Assembly: GCA_005518185.1 (NCBI GenBank) | Contig: RKSN01000003.1 | Location: forward strand, 124,001 to 188,000 | Length of the DNA: 64,000 nucleotides | Direction: 5' to 3' | Origin: Chakrabartia godavariana | GTDB lineage: Bacteria > Pseudomonadota > Alphaproteobacteria > Sphingomonadales > Sphingomonadaceae | In this document: positions 7,110 through 16,254 of the stretch, piece after piece | How the letters are laid out: every line of letters begins with the position of its first letter | How positions within the stretch are numbered: the first letter of the stretch is position 1 | Program-made: the position numbers and the translations under genes | The notes under the pieces: generated by a model | What the model saw: the letters and a program-made list of their open reading frames with translations, nothing else | Database searches by the model: none | Told to the model about the DNA's origin: nothing

Positions 7110-8177
7110 ATGCACACCGTCTGGGCCAAGCGCGACGATCTGACGACGATGAAGGTCGTGGACACGGCGCCCGCCGACCTTGCCCCCGGCGCCGTCCGCC
7201 TGGCGGTCGAGAGCTTTGCCGTCACCGCCAACAACGTCACCTATGCCGTGATGGGCGACATGTTCCAGTATTGGAACTTCTTTCCCGCCGAAGACGGCTG
7301 GGGCGTGGTGCCGATGTGGGGCCATGCCCGCGTCACGCAGTCCAATTGCCCGGACATCGCAGAGGGTGAGCGCGTCTATGGCTATCTGCCGATGGGCGAT
7401 CAGCTGGATGTCCAGCCGGGCCAGATCACGCCGGGCGGCTTTACCGACATGGCGGCGCACCGCCAGCCGATGAGCGTGTTCTACAACCAGTATAGCCGCC
7501 TCGCCGCCGATCCCGAGCATGATCCGGCCAATGAAGATGCCCGCATGATCTTTGGTCCGCTGTTCAAGACGGGCTTCCTGATCGAGGACTTCTACCGCCG
7601 CAACGCCTGGTTCGGCGCTGGCGCACTCGTCATGACCAGCGCCTCGTCCAAGACGGCCATGGCACTGGCGCATTGCACGAAACTTTCGTCCCCCGCGATC
7701 CGCCGCATCGGCCTGACCTCCCCCGGCAATGTCGATTTCGTGAAGGCAACGGGGCTGTATGACGATGTTGTCGCCTATGGCGATGTCGCGACGCTGCCGA
7801 TCGAACCCAGCGTCGCCGTGGACTTTGCCGGCAATGCAGGGGTCCTCCACGCCATCCACAGCCGATTGGGCGATACGCTCAAATATTCGAGCACCGTCGG
7901 CGCAACGCATGTCGGCGCCGCAGGCAGTCTGGAGACGCTCCCCGGTCCGCAGCCCGTCCTCTTCTTCGCGCCCACCGAGGCACTGGAGACGATCAAGGCG
8001 CTCGGCCCGGCAGGCTTTGCCAAGGCCGTTGGTGCGGCCTGGATGTCATTCGTCGCCGCGACCAAGGGCTTCATGCAGGTCGAGCACAAGGACGGCCTGC
8101 AACCGGCGATCGACGTGTTTCAGGCGACGCTGAAGGGCACGCAGAGCGCGGAGACGGGGGTGGTGATCCGGCCTTAG
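7110..8177 (+). CDS. DUF2855 family protein
   Basis: The 355-residue protein opens MHTVWAKRDDLTTMKVVD and contains NNVTYAVMGDMFQYWNFFP (about 45-63), WGVVPMWGHARV, VYGYLPMGD, and ALVMTSASSKTAMALAH (about 171-187). This is the pattern of DUF2855, a family distantly related to medium-chain quinone/alcohol dehydrogenases; a nucleotide-binding fold is likely, but the reaction is unknown. AGGAGG at about 7099-7104 fits the ATG. It is transcribed away from the XRE regulator, which may control it. Family-A repeat sequence follows. Confidence 0.8.
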   Translation: MHTVWAKRDDLTTMKVVDTAPADLAPGAVRLAVESFAVTANNVTYAVMGDMFQYWNFFPAEDGWGVVPMWGHARVTQSNCPDIAEGERVYGYLPMGDQLDVQPGQITPGGFTDMAAHRQPMSVFYNQYSRLAADPEHDPANEDARMIFGPLFKTGFLIEDFYRRNAWFGAGALVMTSASSKTAMALAHCTKLSSPAIRRIGLTSPGNVDFVKATGLYDDVVAYGDVATLPIEPSVAVDFAGNAGVLHAIHSRLGDTLKYSSTVGATHVGAAGSLETLPGPQPVLFFAPTEALETIKALGPAGFAKAVGAAWMSFVAATKGFMQVEHKDGLQPAIDVFQATLKGTQSAETGVVIRP

Positions 8178-8233
8178 TCCACTCCTTCGCGCTCAGGCTG
8201 AGCGCGGCTGGTCGCAGACACAAAGAGGCTCAT

Positions 8234-8372
8234 GATCCTCCCCCACCGGGGGAGGTGGCAGCCCGAGGGGCTGACGGAGGGGGAGCCGGGCGCACGGCGA
8301 GCGTGTCAGCATCGCACCTGCCCCCGGGTCCCCTCCACCGCTGCGCGGCCCCCTCCCCCAACGGGGGAGGAT
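8234..8372. repeat. Intergenic palindromic repeat, family A copy 3 (no cargo)
   Basis: Two GC-rich arms, beginning CCTCCCCCACCGGGGGAGG and ending CCCCTCCCCCAACGGGGG, enclose about 100 bp that is also repeat-like (CAGCCCGAGGGGCTG, CCCTCCACCGCTGCGCGG). It lies between the convergent DUF2855 and rsmE genes and contains no gene. A separate 17-bp perfect palindrome (GCGCTCAGGCTGAGCGC) lies at 8189-8205. Confidence 0.75.
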
Positions 8373-9134
8373 TTACGTACCGAGCCTTCCCCCCGCCGAC
8401 CAATCCCCGGCTATGGCCATCCATACCGAGAGCGCGGCAATCGCGGCCGTTTCGGCGCGCAGGATGCGGGGGCCGAGCGAGACGCCGACAGCCTGTGGCA
8501 GTGCCTTGATCGCGGCGCGCTCCTCCGCGTCAAAGCCGCCTTCGGGTCCGACAAGGATTGCCGCCGGGCCGGGCTTGGCCACGCGGGCCAAAGGCACGCC
8601 GCCTTCCTCATCGGCGAAATAGAGCGTCCGTGCCTCAGGCCAGTCCCGCAGCAAGGCCGGAAGCTTCACCGCCTCTTCAATCCGGGGGAGCGCCGTGCGC
8701 CCGCATTGTTCCGCCGCCTCGACCATTGTTGCCTGCAGCCGGTCCATATTGAGGCGCTCAATGATCGTCCGGCGCGTGATCACGGGCCGGTAGAGTGCCA
8801 CACCCAGTTCGCACGCCTTTTCGACGACCATGTCGAGCCGCGCCTTCTTGACCGGAGCGGCCAGCAGCCAGAGGTCCGGCACCGCCTCGCGCGGCCGCAG
8901 TTGCGCCACGACGCGCAGCACCATGTCGCGCTTGCCGGTCGCGCTGACTTCGGCGAGCCATTCCCCCGTCCGGTCATCGAACAGCTTGACCGGCGCGCCG
9001 TCCTTCAGGCGCATCACATTGGACAGATAATGCGCCTGTCCGCCCGCAATGCGGACGTCGACGCCGTCGGCGAGCACGTCCTCGACATAGAGGCGGGGTG
9101 TGGATTGGGGTGGCCAGGCCGGTGTTGCGGGCAT
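8373..9134 (-). CDS. rsmE: 16S rRNA (uracil-1498-N3) methyltransferase
   Basis: This 253-residue SPOUT-family enzyme methylates U1498 of 16S rRNA using S-adenosylmethionine. Seen in order are QSTPRLYVED near the N-terminus, the PUA-like part with LSNVMRLKDG, LLAAPVKKARLDMVVEKACE, ILVGPEGGFDAEE (SAM-binding knot) and SLGPRILRAETAAIAAL at the C-terminus. The ATG at 9134 is chosen over upstream possibilities because RsmE proteins start shortly before RLYVED. The start codon is only 13 bp from the divergent ubiA start. Confidence 0.93.
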   Translation of the reverse strand: MPATPAWPPQSTPRLYVEDVLADGVDVRIAGGQAHYLSNVMRLKDGAPVKLFDDRTGEWLAEVSATGKRDMVLRVVAQLRPREAVPDLWLLAAPVKKARLDMVVEKACELGVALYRPVITRRTIIERLNMDRLQATMVEAAEQCGRTALPRIEEAVKLPALLRDWPEARTLYFADEEGGVPLARVAKPGPAAILVGPEGGFDAEERAAIKALPQAVGVSLGPRILRAETAAIAALSVWMAIAGDWSAGGRLGT

Positions 9135-9147
9135 AAGGGCGATTAGC

Positions 9148-10083
9148 ATGAACGCGCGACCGAATGAAACACCGCCGTCTGACAGCTTCGCGGTCCCGGA
9201 TATTGAACTGACCGGGCTGATGCGTGTCCTGCCCAAAGGCGCCCGCCCCTATGCCTCGCTCGCCCGACTGGACCGGCCGATTGGCTGGTGGCTGCTCTTC
9301 TGGCCATGTGTGTACGGCCTGGGTCTGGCCGGCGGCGTGCCGCAGCGCTGGGACCTTGCGCTGTGGATGCTGCTCGGGGCGATCGCGATGCGCGGCGCGG
9401 GCTGCGTCTACAACGACATTGTCGACCGAGATCTTGACGCGCAGGTGGAGCGCACGCGCAACCGCCCGGTCGCAAGCGGCGCGGTCAGCGTCGAAACGGC
9501 ATGGGCGTGGCTCGTCTCGCTTGCGCTGATCGGGCTCATCGTTCTTCTGCAACTGCGCGGGGTGGCACAGATTGTCGCGCTGTCCAGTCTCGCCCCGGTT
9601 GCCGCCTATCCTTTCATGAAGCGCATCACCTGGTGGCCGCAGGCGTGGCTTGGCATCGTCTTTTCCTGGGGAGCGCTGGTCGGCTGGATGGTGGTGGCGG
9701 ACGCCGCGCTGCCAATGCTGCTCGTCTATGCCGGGTCGATCTTCTGGGTGATCGGTTATGACACGATCTACGCGCTGCAGGACCGTGACGATGACGCGCT
9801 GATCGGCATCCGCTCCTCGGCCCGTGCGCTCGGCGGCCGTGTGAAGCCCGGCGTAGCGGCCTTCTATGCGCTCGCGCTGCTGCTCTGGGCCGCGGCCATC
9901 TGGCAGGTGCGCCCGCAGCTGCTGGCGCTTGTCGCCCTGCTTCCGGCGGCGGCGCATCTCGTCTGGCAGGTCACGACGCTGCGGGTCGATGATGGCGGCG
10001 ATGCGCTCGCCAAATTCCGGTCGAACCGCTTCGCCGGGCTGCTTGTGGCGCTGGCGATGCTCACGGTCGGCGCTTCGGCTTGA
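9148..10083 (+). CDS. ubiA: 4-hydroxybenzoate polyprenyltransferase
   Basis: The 311-residue membrane enzyme attaches the polyprenyl tail to 4-hydroxybenzoate in ubiquinone synthesis. It has the first aspartate-rich motif NDIVDRDLDAQVERTRNRP (about 90-108), the second one around GYDTIYALQDRDDDALIG (about 203-220), and eight or so hydrophobic helices. LARLDRPIGWWLLFWP near the N-terminus is also typical. The start at 9148 is preferred because the upstream in-frame codons would run into the divergent rsmE gene. pmbA follows 31 bp after its stop. Confidence 0.95.
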   Translation: MNARPNETPPSDSFAVPDIELTGLMRVLPKGARPYASLARLDRPIGWWLLFWPCVYGLGLAGGVPQRWDLALWMLLGAIAMRGAGCVYNDIVDRDLDAQVERTRNRPVASGAVSVETAWAWLVSLALIGLIVLLQLRGVAQIVALSSLAPVAAYPFMKRITWWPQAWLGIVFSWGALVGWMVVADAALPMLLVYAGSIFWVIGYDTIYALQDRDDDALIGIRSSARALGGRVKPGVAAFYALALLLWAAAIWQVRPQLLALVALLPAAAHLVWQVTTLRVDDGGDALAKFRSNRFAGLLVALAMLTVGASA

Positions 10084-10114
10084 GCCTTTTGGCCTGAGCG
10101 CCTAAGCGGGGGTC

Positions 10115-11461
10115 ATGCTGACCACTGACCAGGCGCGGGACCGCGCCGCCGATCTCGTCGCCCGCGCCATCAAGGCGGGTGCTGACGCCGCAGATGCCAT
10201 TTATGTCGCCGAAGCCTCCACCGGCGTGCAGGTGCGCCTTGGCGCGCTGGAGGACGTCCAGCGCAGTGAAGGCGAAGAAATCGGCCTGCGCGTCTTCGTG
10301 GGCAGGCAGTCGGCCAGCGCCTCCTCCTCCGATCTGTCGGTCGATGCGATGGCCAAGCTCGCCGAGCGCGCCGTCGCCATGGCGGGTCAGGCCCCCGAGG
10401 ACGCCTATGCCGGCCTTGCCCCGCAGGACCGGCTGATGACCGGCGCCCCTGCCGACTATGACATTGATGATGGCGGCGACGTGTCTCCGCAGGATCTGCG
10501 CGACCGCGCGATGCGGGCCGAAGACGCTGCGCGCGCCGTAAGTGGCGTCACCAACAGCGAGGGCGGTTCCGCCAGTGCAGGCCGCGCGCTCATTGCGCTC
10601 GCGACCAGCGGCGGTTTTGCGGGCAGCTATGCCGGGTCGAGCCACGGCGTATCAGCAAGCGTGCTGGCGGGCGAAGGCTCCGACATGCAGCGCGACTATA
10701 GCTGGCACTCCACGCGGCATCTGGGCGATCTGGATGATGCCGCCAAGATCGGCCGCGAAGCCGGTGAGCGCGCAGTGGCGCGGCTAAACCCCGTCCGTCT
10801 CAAAAGCGGGCCGATGCCCGTCATTTTCGATCCGCGCGTGGCGGGCAGCATCATCGGCCATCTGATCGGCGCGATCACAGGCGCCGCCATCGCCCGCAAG
10901 ACGAGCTTCCTCCTCGACGCGCTCGACACCGAAGTGTTTGCAAGCGGCATCACCATCATCGACGATCCGCACCGGCGGCGGGGGCTGCGCTCCAAGCCGT
11001 TCGATGGCGAAGGCCTGCCGACGCAGAAGCGCGCCATCATCGAGAAGGGCCGGTTGACGACGTGGCTGCTCGATTCGGCGTCCGCGCGTCAGCTCGGCCT
11101 CGAACCAACCGGCCATGCGTCGCGCGGGGTCAGCGGCCCGCCGGGGGCCGGGGCGACCAACCTCCACATGGAACCGGGCAGCGTCTCCCCCGTTGATCTG
11201 ATGGCGGACATCAAGGAAGGTTTCTACGTGACCGATCTGATCGGTCAGGGCGTCAACGGCCTGACCGGGGACTATAGCCGGGGGGCGTCGGGCTTCGTCA
11301 TCCGCAACGGCCAGATCGAGGGGCCGGTGGCCGAAGTCACGATTGCGGGCAATCTGAAGGACATGTTCCACACGCTCGTGCCCGCCAATGACCTTGAGTT
11401 CCGGCACGGGACCAACGCGCCGACGCTGCGGCTGGAAGGCATGACCCTCGCCGGTGACTGA
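10115..11461 (+). CDS. pmbA: TldE/PmbA-family metalloprotease subunit
   Basis: The 448-residue protein aligns with PmbA (TldE), the non-catalytic partner of TldD in the heterodimeric protease that processes small peptides and degrades CcdA-like antitoxins. Seen are the N-terminal ADAADAIYVAEASTGVQVR, EEIGLRVFVGRQSASASSSD, and the C-terminal half with FDPRVAGSIIGHLIGAITG and VNGLTGDYSRGASGFVIRNG. The zinc-binding HExxxH of TldD is absent, as expected for TldE. tldD is on the same strand about 18 kb away (28680). The 3' end overlaps the next gene by 8 bp. Confidence 0.93.
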   Translation: MLTTDQARDRAADLVARAIKAGADAADAIYVAEASTGVQVRLGALEDVQRSEGEEIGLRVFVGRQSASASSSDLSVDAMAKLAERAVAMAGQAPEDAYAGLAPQDRLMTGAPADYDIDDGGDVSPQDLRDRAMRAEDAARAVSGVTNSEGGSASAGRALIALATSGGFAGSYAGSSHGVSASVLAGEGSDMQRDYSWHSTRHLGDLDDAAKIGREAGERAVARLNPVRLKSGPMPVIFDPRVAGSIIGHLIGAITGAAIARKTSFLLDALDTEVFASGITIIDDPHRRRGLRSKPFDGEGLPTQKRAIIEKGRLTTWLLDSASARQLGLEPTGHASRGVSGPPGAGATNLHMEPGSVSPVDLMADIKEGFYVTDLIGQGVNGLTGDYSRGASGFVIRNGQIEGPVAEVTIAGNLKDMFHTLVPANDLEFRHGTNAPTLRLEGMTLAGD

Positions 11462-12233
11462 AGCGCGCCTTGATGCCCTGAGCGAGATTGCGCGCGAGGC
11501 CGGGGCCCTTGCGCTGTCGCGCTTTCGCGGCGCATTCGAACAATGGGAAAAGGCCCCCGGCAATCCGGTGAGCGAAGTCGACCTCGCCGTCGACCGTTTC
11601 CTGAAGGACGCGCTGAAGCAGCTGGACCCCGATGCCGGCTGGCTGTCCGAAGAAACCGCCGACAATGCGGAACGCCTGCTCCTCCCCCGCGTCTGGGTGG
11701 TCGACCCGATCGACGGCACGCGGGACTATGTGCGCGGACGCGACGGCTGGGCAGTGTCGATCGCACTGGTCGAGGGCGGGCGGGCGACGCTTGCCGTGCT
11801 CGACGCCCCGGCCCGCAACGAACATTGGCGCGCCGCGCGCGGTCAGGGCGCCGTCCGCAACGGCACGACAATCAGCGCCAGCACGCGCGCTGACCTGCCC
11901 GGTGCACGCGTCCCCGCCGATGTCCTGCCCAAGGCCGACCTGGATCTGGTGCCCGTGCACAAGCCCAATTCCATCGCCCTGCGCATCGCGATGGTCGCCG
12001 CCGACGAGGCGGACCTTGTCGCGGCGCTGCGCTGGGGCAATGAGTGGGATATCGCCGCCGCAGCGCTGATTGCCGAGGAAGCGGGCGGCAAGGTGACCGA
12101 CGCCCATGGCCGTCCGCTGCGGTTCAACTCCACCAAGGGCGAGGCCTTTGGCGTGCTCGCCACGGGAACCGCGCTCCACGCGGCGGCGGTTGCCCGGCTG
12201 GAAGAACGGGCGCGCACCCTGTCGGTGCGGTAG
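11454..12233 (+). CDS. Inositol monophosphatase-family phosphatase (CysQ/HisN-like)
   Basis: This 259-residue protein has the IMPase metal-binding motifs: GWLSEETAD (E-E of motif 1, about 62-70), VVDPIDGTRDYVRG (DPIDGT, about 82-95) and EWDIAAAALIAEEAGG (WD motif, about 198-213). It should be a magnesium-dependent, lithium-sensitive phosphomonoesterase. Candidates are 3'(2'),5'-bisphosphate nucleotidase (CysQ) or histidinol phosphatase; the sequence does not decide. The GTG start overlaps the end of pmbA by 8 bp, implying translational coupling. Confidence 0.85.
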   Translation: MTEARLDALSEIAREAGALALSRFRGAFEQWEKAPGNPVSEVDLAVDRFLKDALKQLDPDAGWLSEETADNAERLLLPRVWVVDPIDGTRDYVRGRDGWAVSIALVEGGRATLAVLDAPARNEHWRAARGQGAVRNGTTISASTRADLPGARVPADVLPKADLDLVPVHKPNSIALRIAMVAADEADLVAALRWGNEWDIAAAALIAEEAGGKVTDAHGRPLRFNSTKGEAFGVLATGTALHAAAVARLEERARTLSVR

Positions 12234-12265
12234 ATCTCCTCATATCGCGTTCGCCCTCCTCATAC

Positions 12266-12300
12266 CCGTCATGCTGAACTTGTTTCAGCATCCATGAAAA
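12266..12300. repeat. Palindromic repeat family C, left arm of a loaded pair
   Basis: The sequence CGTCATGCTGAACTTGTTTC and what follows has an internal inverted repeat (ATGCTGAACttgtTTCAGCAT). An inverted counterpart lies at 12633-12665, beyond the GIY-YIG gene. Empty family-C pairs are at 17852-17960 and 30121-30217. Confidence 0.75.
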
Positions 12301-12316
12301 CCTTACCTTGGGGGGT

Positions 12317-12661
12317 ATGCCTAAACAGCCGTGCGTCTACATTCTTGCGAGCCGGCGGCACGGCACCATTTATGTCGGCGTAACAAGCGACTTAGTGGGA
12401 AGCCTTCACGCACATCGAACGCGCACCGCCGACGGATTTACGAAGGAACATCGCGTCGCTCGACTGGTTCGCTACGAACAGTTCCCGGACATGCTCTCAG
12501 CAATTGCCCGCGAGAAGCAGCTGAAGAACTGGCGCCGCGCCTGGAAAATCAATCTGATCGAACAGGACAATCTCGACTGGCATGATCTGGCGGTGGATTT
12601 CGGTTTTGAGCCGTTGATTTCTGCTGCGCGGCCAATGGATCCTGAAACAAGTTCAGGATGA
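12317..12661 (+). CDS. GIY-YIG nuclease-domain protein (YhbQ-like), cassette
   Basis: The 114-residue protein starts MPKQPCVYILASRRHGTIYV and shows the GIY-YIG pattern VYIL...IYVGVTSDL and the catalytic-type glutamate in AIAREKQLKNWRRAWKINLI. Unlike close family members, the helix after YVGVTSDL reads VGSLHAHR where an Arg is normally found (as in ERRI of the broken relative at 34730), so catalysis may be lost; this is inference. The final residues MDPETSSG and the stop codon are supplied by repeat C2. The gene sits alone between inverted family-C repeats. GC and codon use are slightly lower than in neighbours. Confidence 0.75.
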   Translation: MPKQPCVYILASRRHGTIYVGVTSDLVGSLHAHRTRTADGFTKEHRVARLVRYEQFPDMLSAIAREKQLKNWRRAWKINLIEQDNLDWHDLAVDFGFEPLISAARPMDPETSSG

Positions 12662-12665
12662 CGGA
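12633..12665. repeat. Palindromic repeat family C, right arm of a loaded pair
   Basis: ATGGATCCTGAAACAAGTTC followed by AGGATGACG is the inverted counterpart of the element at 12266-12300. It overlaps the last codons of the GIY-YIG gene and supplies its stop. Confidence 0.75.
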
Positions 12666-12683
12666 GATGGATAGGCGCGGACC

Positions 12684-13109
12684 TCACCCCAACCGCGCCA
12701 GCCCCAGCCGCCGGATCTCGATCTTGGGGCAGTGATCCATCACGACCTTGAGCCCTGCGGCCTCGGCGCGGGTGGCGGCGTCTTCGTTGACGACGCCCAG
12801 CTGCATCCAGACGGCCTTTGCGCCCGTCGCAATCGCTTCATCCACCACCGCACCCGCTGCCTCGGAATTGCGGAAGATGTCGACCATGTCGACGCCCCCT
12901 GCATCGGCAAGGGTCGCCTTGACCGTCGCGCCATGGATCACCTGCCCTGCGAGGCCGGGATTGATCGGGATCACCGTGTAGCCATGATCGATCAGAAACT
13001 TCATCACCTCATAGCTCGGACGCTCCGGATTGTTGGACGCGCCAACAACAGCGATGGTCCGGACGGACGTGAGGAGGTCGGCAATCTCTTCCTTGCGGGT
13101 CAGGGGCAT
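12684..13109 (-). CDS. CoA-binding (YccU-like) protein
   Basis: This 141-residue protein is a single Rossmann-like CoA-binding domain: [20 protein letters not shown] (about 17-36), [21 protein letters not shown], and [30 protein letters not shown] motif near the C-terminus is typical. It is related to the N-terminal part of succinyl-CoA synthetase alpha; the physiological role is unknown. It is encoded one base downstream of mrp on the same strand, so the two form an operon. Confidence 0.85.
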   Translation of the reverse strand: MPLTRKEEIADLLTSVRTIAVVGASNNPERPSYEVMKFLIDHGYTVIPINPGLAGQVIHGATVKATLADAGGVDMVDIFRNSEAAGAVVDEAIATGAKAVWMQLGVVNEDAATRAEAAGLKVVMDHCPKIEIRRLGLARLG

Positions 13110-13110
13110 C

Positions 13111-14109
13111 TTACCCTCCGTGCTGGCGAATCCAGGCAGCGAGCTGTTCGGCGATACGGGTGAACGCATCGGCATGCGGTCCGTTCCCGGCGGCGGGCGG
13201 CGTGCCCGCGTCCGAGTTCGCACGGATATCCATGGCAAGCGGAATGCGACCGAGGAAGGGCACGCCCATCTCCTTGGCCGCAGCCTCGGCCCCGCCACTG
13301 CCGAACGGATCGGAAATCTCGCCGCAATGCGGGCAGGCATAGCCCGACATGTTCTCGACAATCCCGATGATCGGCACGTCCGCCGAATTGAACAGGTCGA
13401 TCGCGCGCGTCGCATCAATAAGCGCGAGATCCTGCGGCGTGGATACGATGACAGCGCCGACGGGCTTGTGCTTCTGCACCATGGAGAGCTGCACGTCGCC
13501 TGTCCCCGGCGGCATGTCCGCCACGAGGATGTTGGCATCGCCCCATTCGGCATCGATCAGCTGGCCAAGCGCATTGCCCGCCATCGGCCCGCGCCAGGCA
13601 ATCGCCTGCCCCGGCTTCACCAGATGCCCCATCGACAGGAGCGGCACGCCATAGGGCGTCTCGACCGGGATGAGCTTTTCGCCCTTGGCTTCGGGGCGCT
13701 TGCCTTCGGAATTGGTGAGGCGCGGCTGCGACGGGCCATAAATGTCCGCGTCGACAAGGCCCGTGTGAAGCCCCATCCGCTTGAGTGCGACCGCAAGGTT
13801 GGTCGACACCGTCGACTTGCCGACGCCGCCCTTGCCACTCGCGACCGCAATCAGCATGCGCTGCGAGCGCTGGCTCGTCATCGCGATGCGCACTTCGTTG
13901 ACGCCGGGAATCTGCTTCAGCCGCTGTTCGATATCGGCGGCGAGCGCGTCGCGCACGGCGACGGGCAGGCCGGACACATCGAGGATCAGGCCCGCCCGGC
14001 CATCCGCAAGACGCGGGGCGGCGGCGCGACCGGAGGCGATCAGCCCGCCATTGCCAGCGGGATCAGGAATGGCGTCGAGCGCCGCTTTAAGCGTTTCGAT
14101 ATCGGACAT
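13111..14109 (-). CDS. mrp: Mrp/ApbC-family iron-sulfur cluster carrier ATPase
   Basis: The 332-residue protein has an N-terminal DUF59/MIP18-like part (residues 1-80) and then a deviant Walker [21 protein letters not shown] (about 87-106), [12 protein letters not shown], and [13 protein letters not shown]. The CxxC of YACPHCGE (about 253-260) binds the bridging Fe-S cluster in the dimer. It should deliver Fe-S clusters to apoproteins in the cytosol. TTAAAT lies 7 bp upstream of the ATG, so the transcript may be leaderless. It is divergent from hflK. Confidence 0.93.
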   Translation of the reverse strand: MSDIETLKAALDAIPDPAGNGGLIASGRAAAPRLADGRAGLILDVSGLPVAVRDALAADIEQRLKQIPGVNEVRIAMTSQRSQRMLIAVASGKGGVGKSTVSTNLAVALKRMGLHTGLVDADIYGPSQPRLTNSEGKRPEAKGEKLIPVETPYGVPLLSMGHLVKPGQAIAWRGPMAGNALGQLIDAEWGDANILVADMPPGTGDVQLSMVQKHKPVGAVIVSTPQDLALIDATRAIDLFNSADVPIIGIVENMSGYACPHCGEISDPFGSGGAEAAAKEMGVPFLGRIPLAMDIRANSDAGTPPAAGNGPHADAFTRIAEQLAAWIRQHGG

Positions 14110-14180
14110 GGCCGCGATTTAAGGTGAGAATTCATCCGCGCCACTGTTTTTCGTGAAACGCGCCCCCTATATGCGGGTTC

Positions 14181-15290
14181 ATGAGCGGAAAAACAGGCTG
14201 GGTGGCACGCGGACGCGTGCTTTTGGCCGACGCGGGCGGCCCCTGGGGCAAGCGCGGCGGCGGTGAATCGGGCGGCAACGGGTCCGGCGGCAACGGCGGC
14301 GGGCCACGCAATCCCTGGAACCTCCCCCCGGGCGGCGGTGGCGGCGGTCGGCCGCGCGGTCCGCGTGGCCCTTCCGCGCTGGATGAACTGATGCGCCGTC
14401 TGCGCGACCAGTTTGGTGGCGGCGGCGATGGCGGCACGCCCTGGCCGATGATCCGGCTGGGCGGTGCGATCATCCTCGGCGTCTGGATTCTCCTCACCAG
14501 CTTTCACGCGGTCGGCCCGCAGGAGCGCGCCGTCGTGACAACGTTCGGCGCCTATTCGCGCACGCTCGGATCGGGCATTGGCCTCACGCTGCCTGCCCCG
14601 ATCGAGAAGGTGAGCAAGCTCAACGTCGCCGAAATCCGCACCATCGACATTCCGGCGAGCGGCGGGACGCAGAACTTCATCCTGACCGGCGATCAGAACA
14701 TCATCGATCTCGATTATTCGGTCCGCTGGTCGATTGCCGACCCGGAACTCTTCCAGTTCCAGCTGGCCGACCCTGAGGAAACGATCAAGGAAGTCGCCGA
14801 AAGCTCGATGCGCGCGGCAATTTCACGCGTGGACCTGATCGGTGCGATCGGTGCAAAGCGCGGTCAGATCGAAGCCGATGTCGAACAGCGCATGCGCTCG
14901 ATCCTCGCGGCCTACCGCTCGGGCGTCCGCATCGAAGGCGTGGCGATCAAGCGCGCGGACCCGCCCGCCGAGGTGATCGACGCGTTCAAGGACGTGACGG
15001 CCGCCCAGCAGGAAGCCCAGTCGATGATCAACCAGGCGAACACCTATTCGCAGCAGGTGACGCAGCGCGCGCTTGGCGAGGCGCAGGCGTTCGACAAGGT
15101 CTATGAACAGTATAAGCTCGCGCCCGGCGTGACGCGCCGCCGCATGTATTATGAAACGATGGAACAGGTGCTTGGAAAGCTCGACAAGACGATTGTCGAA
15201 ACCCCGGGTGTGATGCCCTATCTTCCGCTGCCGTCGGCCGCGCGCCGGGCGCCGGAGCCGCCTGCCGCCACGCAGGGAGGCGCCCGATGA
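14181..15290 (+). CDS. hflK: FtsH protease regulator HflK
   Basis: The 369-residue protein has a Gly-rich cytoplasmic N-terminus (residues 20-90), a membrane span (IRLGGAIILGVWILLTSF, about 91-108), and a periplasmic SPFH/band-7 domain with GPQERAVVTTFGAYSRT and NIIDLDYSVRWSI. The C-terminal coiled region (AAQQEAQSMINQANTYSQQV) is typical. HflK and HflC form a complex that surrounds FtsH and limits its proteolysis. Its stop overlaps the hflC start by 4 bp. TATATG ends 7 bp before the ATG, with little or no room for a leader. Confidence 0.95.
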   Translation: MSGKTGWVARGRVLLADAGGPWGKRGGGESGGNGSGGNGGGPRNPWNLPPGGGGGGRPRGPRGPSALDELMRRLRDQFGGGGDGGTPWPMIRLGGAIILGVWILLTSFHAVGPQERAVVTTFGAYSRTLGSGIGLTLPAPIEKVSKLNVAEIRTIDIPASGGTQNFILTGDQNIIDLDYSVRWSIADPELFQFQLADPEETIKEVAESSMRAAISRVDLIGAIGAKRGQIEADVEQRMRSILAAYRSGVRIEGVAIKRADPPAEVIDAFKDVTAAQQEAQSMINQANTYSQQVTQRALGEAQAFDKVYEQYKLAPGVTRRRMYYETMEQVLGKLDKTIVETPGVMPYLPLPSAARRAPEPPAATQGGAR

Positions 15291-16147
15291 TCGAACGTCT
15301 GATCCGCAACCCGGCGGGGCTCGCCTTCCTCGTCCTCGCCGTCGTCATCCTGATCGGCTCGACCGTGTCGTTCGTGCCGGAAACCCGCCAGGGCGTCGTC
15401 GTCCGCTTCGGGGAGCCCGTGCGCATCATCAACGCGTACAAGAAGGGCGAGAATTTCGGCAGCACGGGGGCGGGCATCATCGTGCGCATCCCGTTCGCCG
15501 AAAAGATCCAGTGGCTCGACAAGCGCGTCCAGTCGATCGACATGGACGAGCAGGAAGTGCTGTCGACCGACCAGCTGCGTCTGCAGGTCGATGCCTTTGC
15601 CCGCTACCGCATCGTTGACCCGCTCAAGATGTACAAGACGGCCCGCACCGAGGAACGTCTGGGCGATGCGCTGCGCCCGCTGCTCGGCTCGGCGCTGCGC
15701 AACGAACTCGGCAAGGAGCCGTTTGCCGCGCTGCTCAGCCCCGAACGCGGGCAGGTGATGGCCAACATCAAGGACGGCCTGAACCGCGAGGCGCGCCAAT
15801 ATGGTGCCGAGGTCATCGACGTGCGGATCAAGCGGGCCGACCTGCCCAAGGGCGCGACGCTCGAATCCGCCTTTGAACGGATGCGGACGCGCCGCCAGCA
15901 GGAAGCCGGCACCAAGCGCGCCGAAGGCTGGAAGGCCGCCCAGGTCATCCGGGCAACCGCCGATGCCGAAGCCGCGAAAATCTATGCCGCCGCCTTCGGC
16001 AAGGACCCGCAATTCTATGACTTTTACCGCGCGATGCAGTCCTACAAGACGACCTTTGGCGTCGACGGGACCAAGCAGACGGGATCGACCAGCCTCATCC
16101 TGTCGCCGGGCAATGATTATCTCAGGGAGTTTCGTGGGGGACAATAA
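15287..16147 (+). CDS. hflC: FtsH protease regulator HflC
   Basis: This 286-residue SPFH-domain protein has one N-terminal membrane helix (LAFLVLAVVILIGSTVSFV) followed by GVVVRFGEPVRI, LDKRVQSIDMDEQEVLSTDQ, and the C-terminal segment RTRRQQEAGTKRAEGWKAAQ leading to the ATADAEAAKIYA coiled region. It partners with HflK. The ATGA overlap with hflK shows translational coupling. degP follows 107 bp later on the same strand, the order usually seen in alphaproteobacteria. Confidence 0.95.
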   Translation: MIERLIRNPAGLAFLVLAVVILIGSTVSFVPETRQGVVVRFGEPVRIINAYKKGENFGSTGAGIIVRIPFAEKIQWLDKRVQSIDMDEQEVLSTDQLRLQVDAFARYRIVDPLKMYKTARTEERLGDALRPLLGSALRNELGKEPFAALLSPERGQVMANIKDGLNREARQYGAEVIDVRIKRADLPKGATLESAFERMRTRRQQEAGTKRAEGWKAAQVIRATADAEAAKIYAAAFGKDPQFYDFYRAMQSYKTTFGVDGTKQTGSTSLILSPGNDYLREFRGGQ

Positions 16148-16254
16148 GACCGGGTGATCGGCGACCCCGCCGTTCAATTTCGGTTCAGACCCATCGCTTC
16201 ATGCCCGATGCGGGATGTTGTGATGAACGCGAAAATCATAGGAGGAATTCCATA

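Noticed and set aside
16201-16254. An upstream ATG for degP
   Set aside because: It would place polar residues before the signal peptide and lacks a ribosome binding site; GTG at 16255 has GGAGGA at the right distance.
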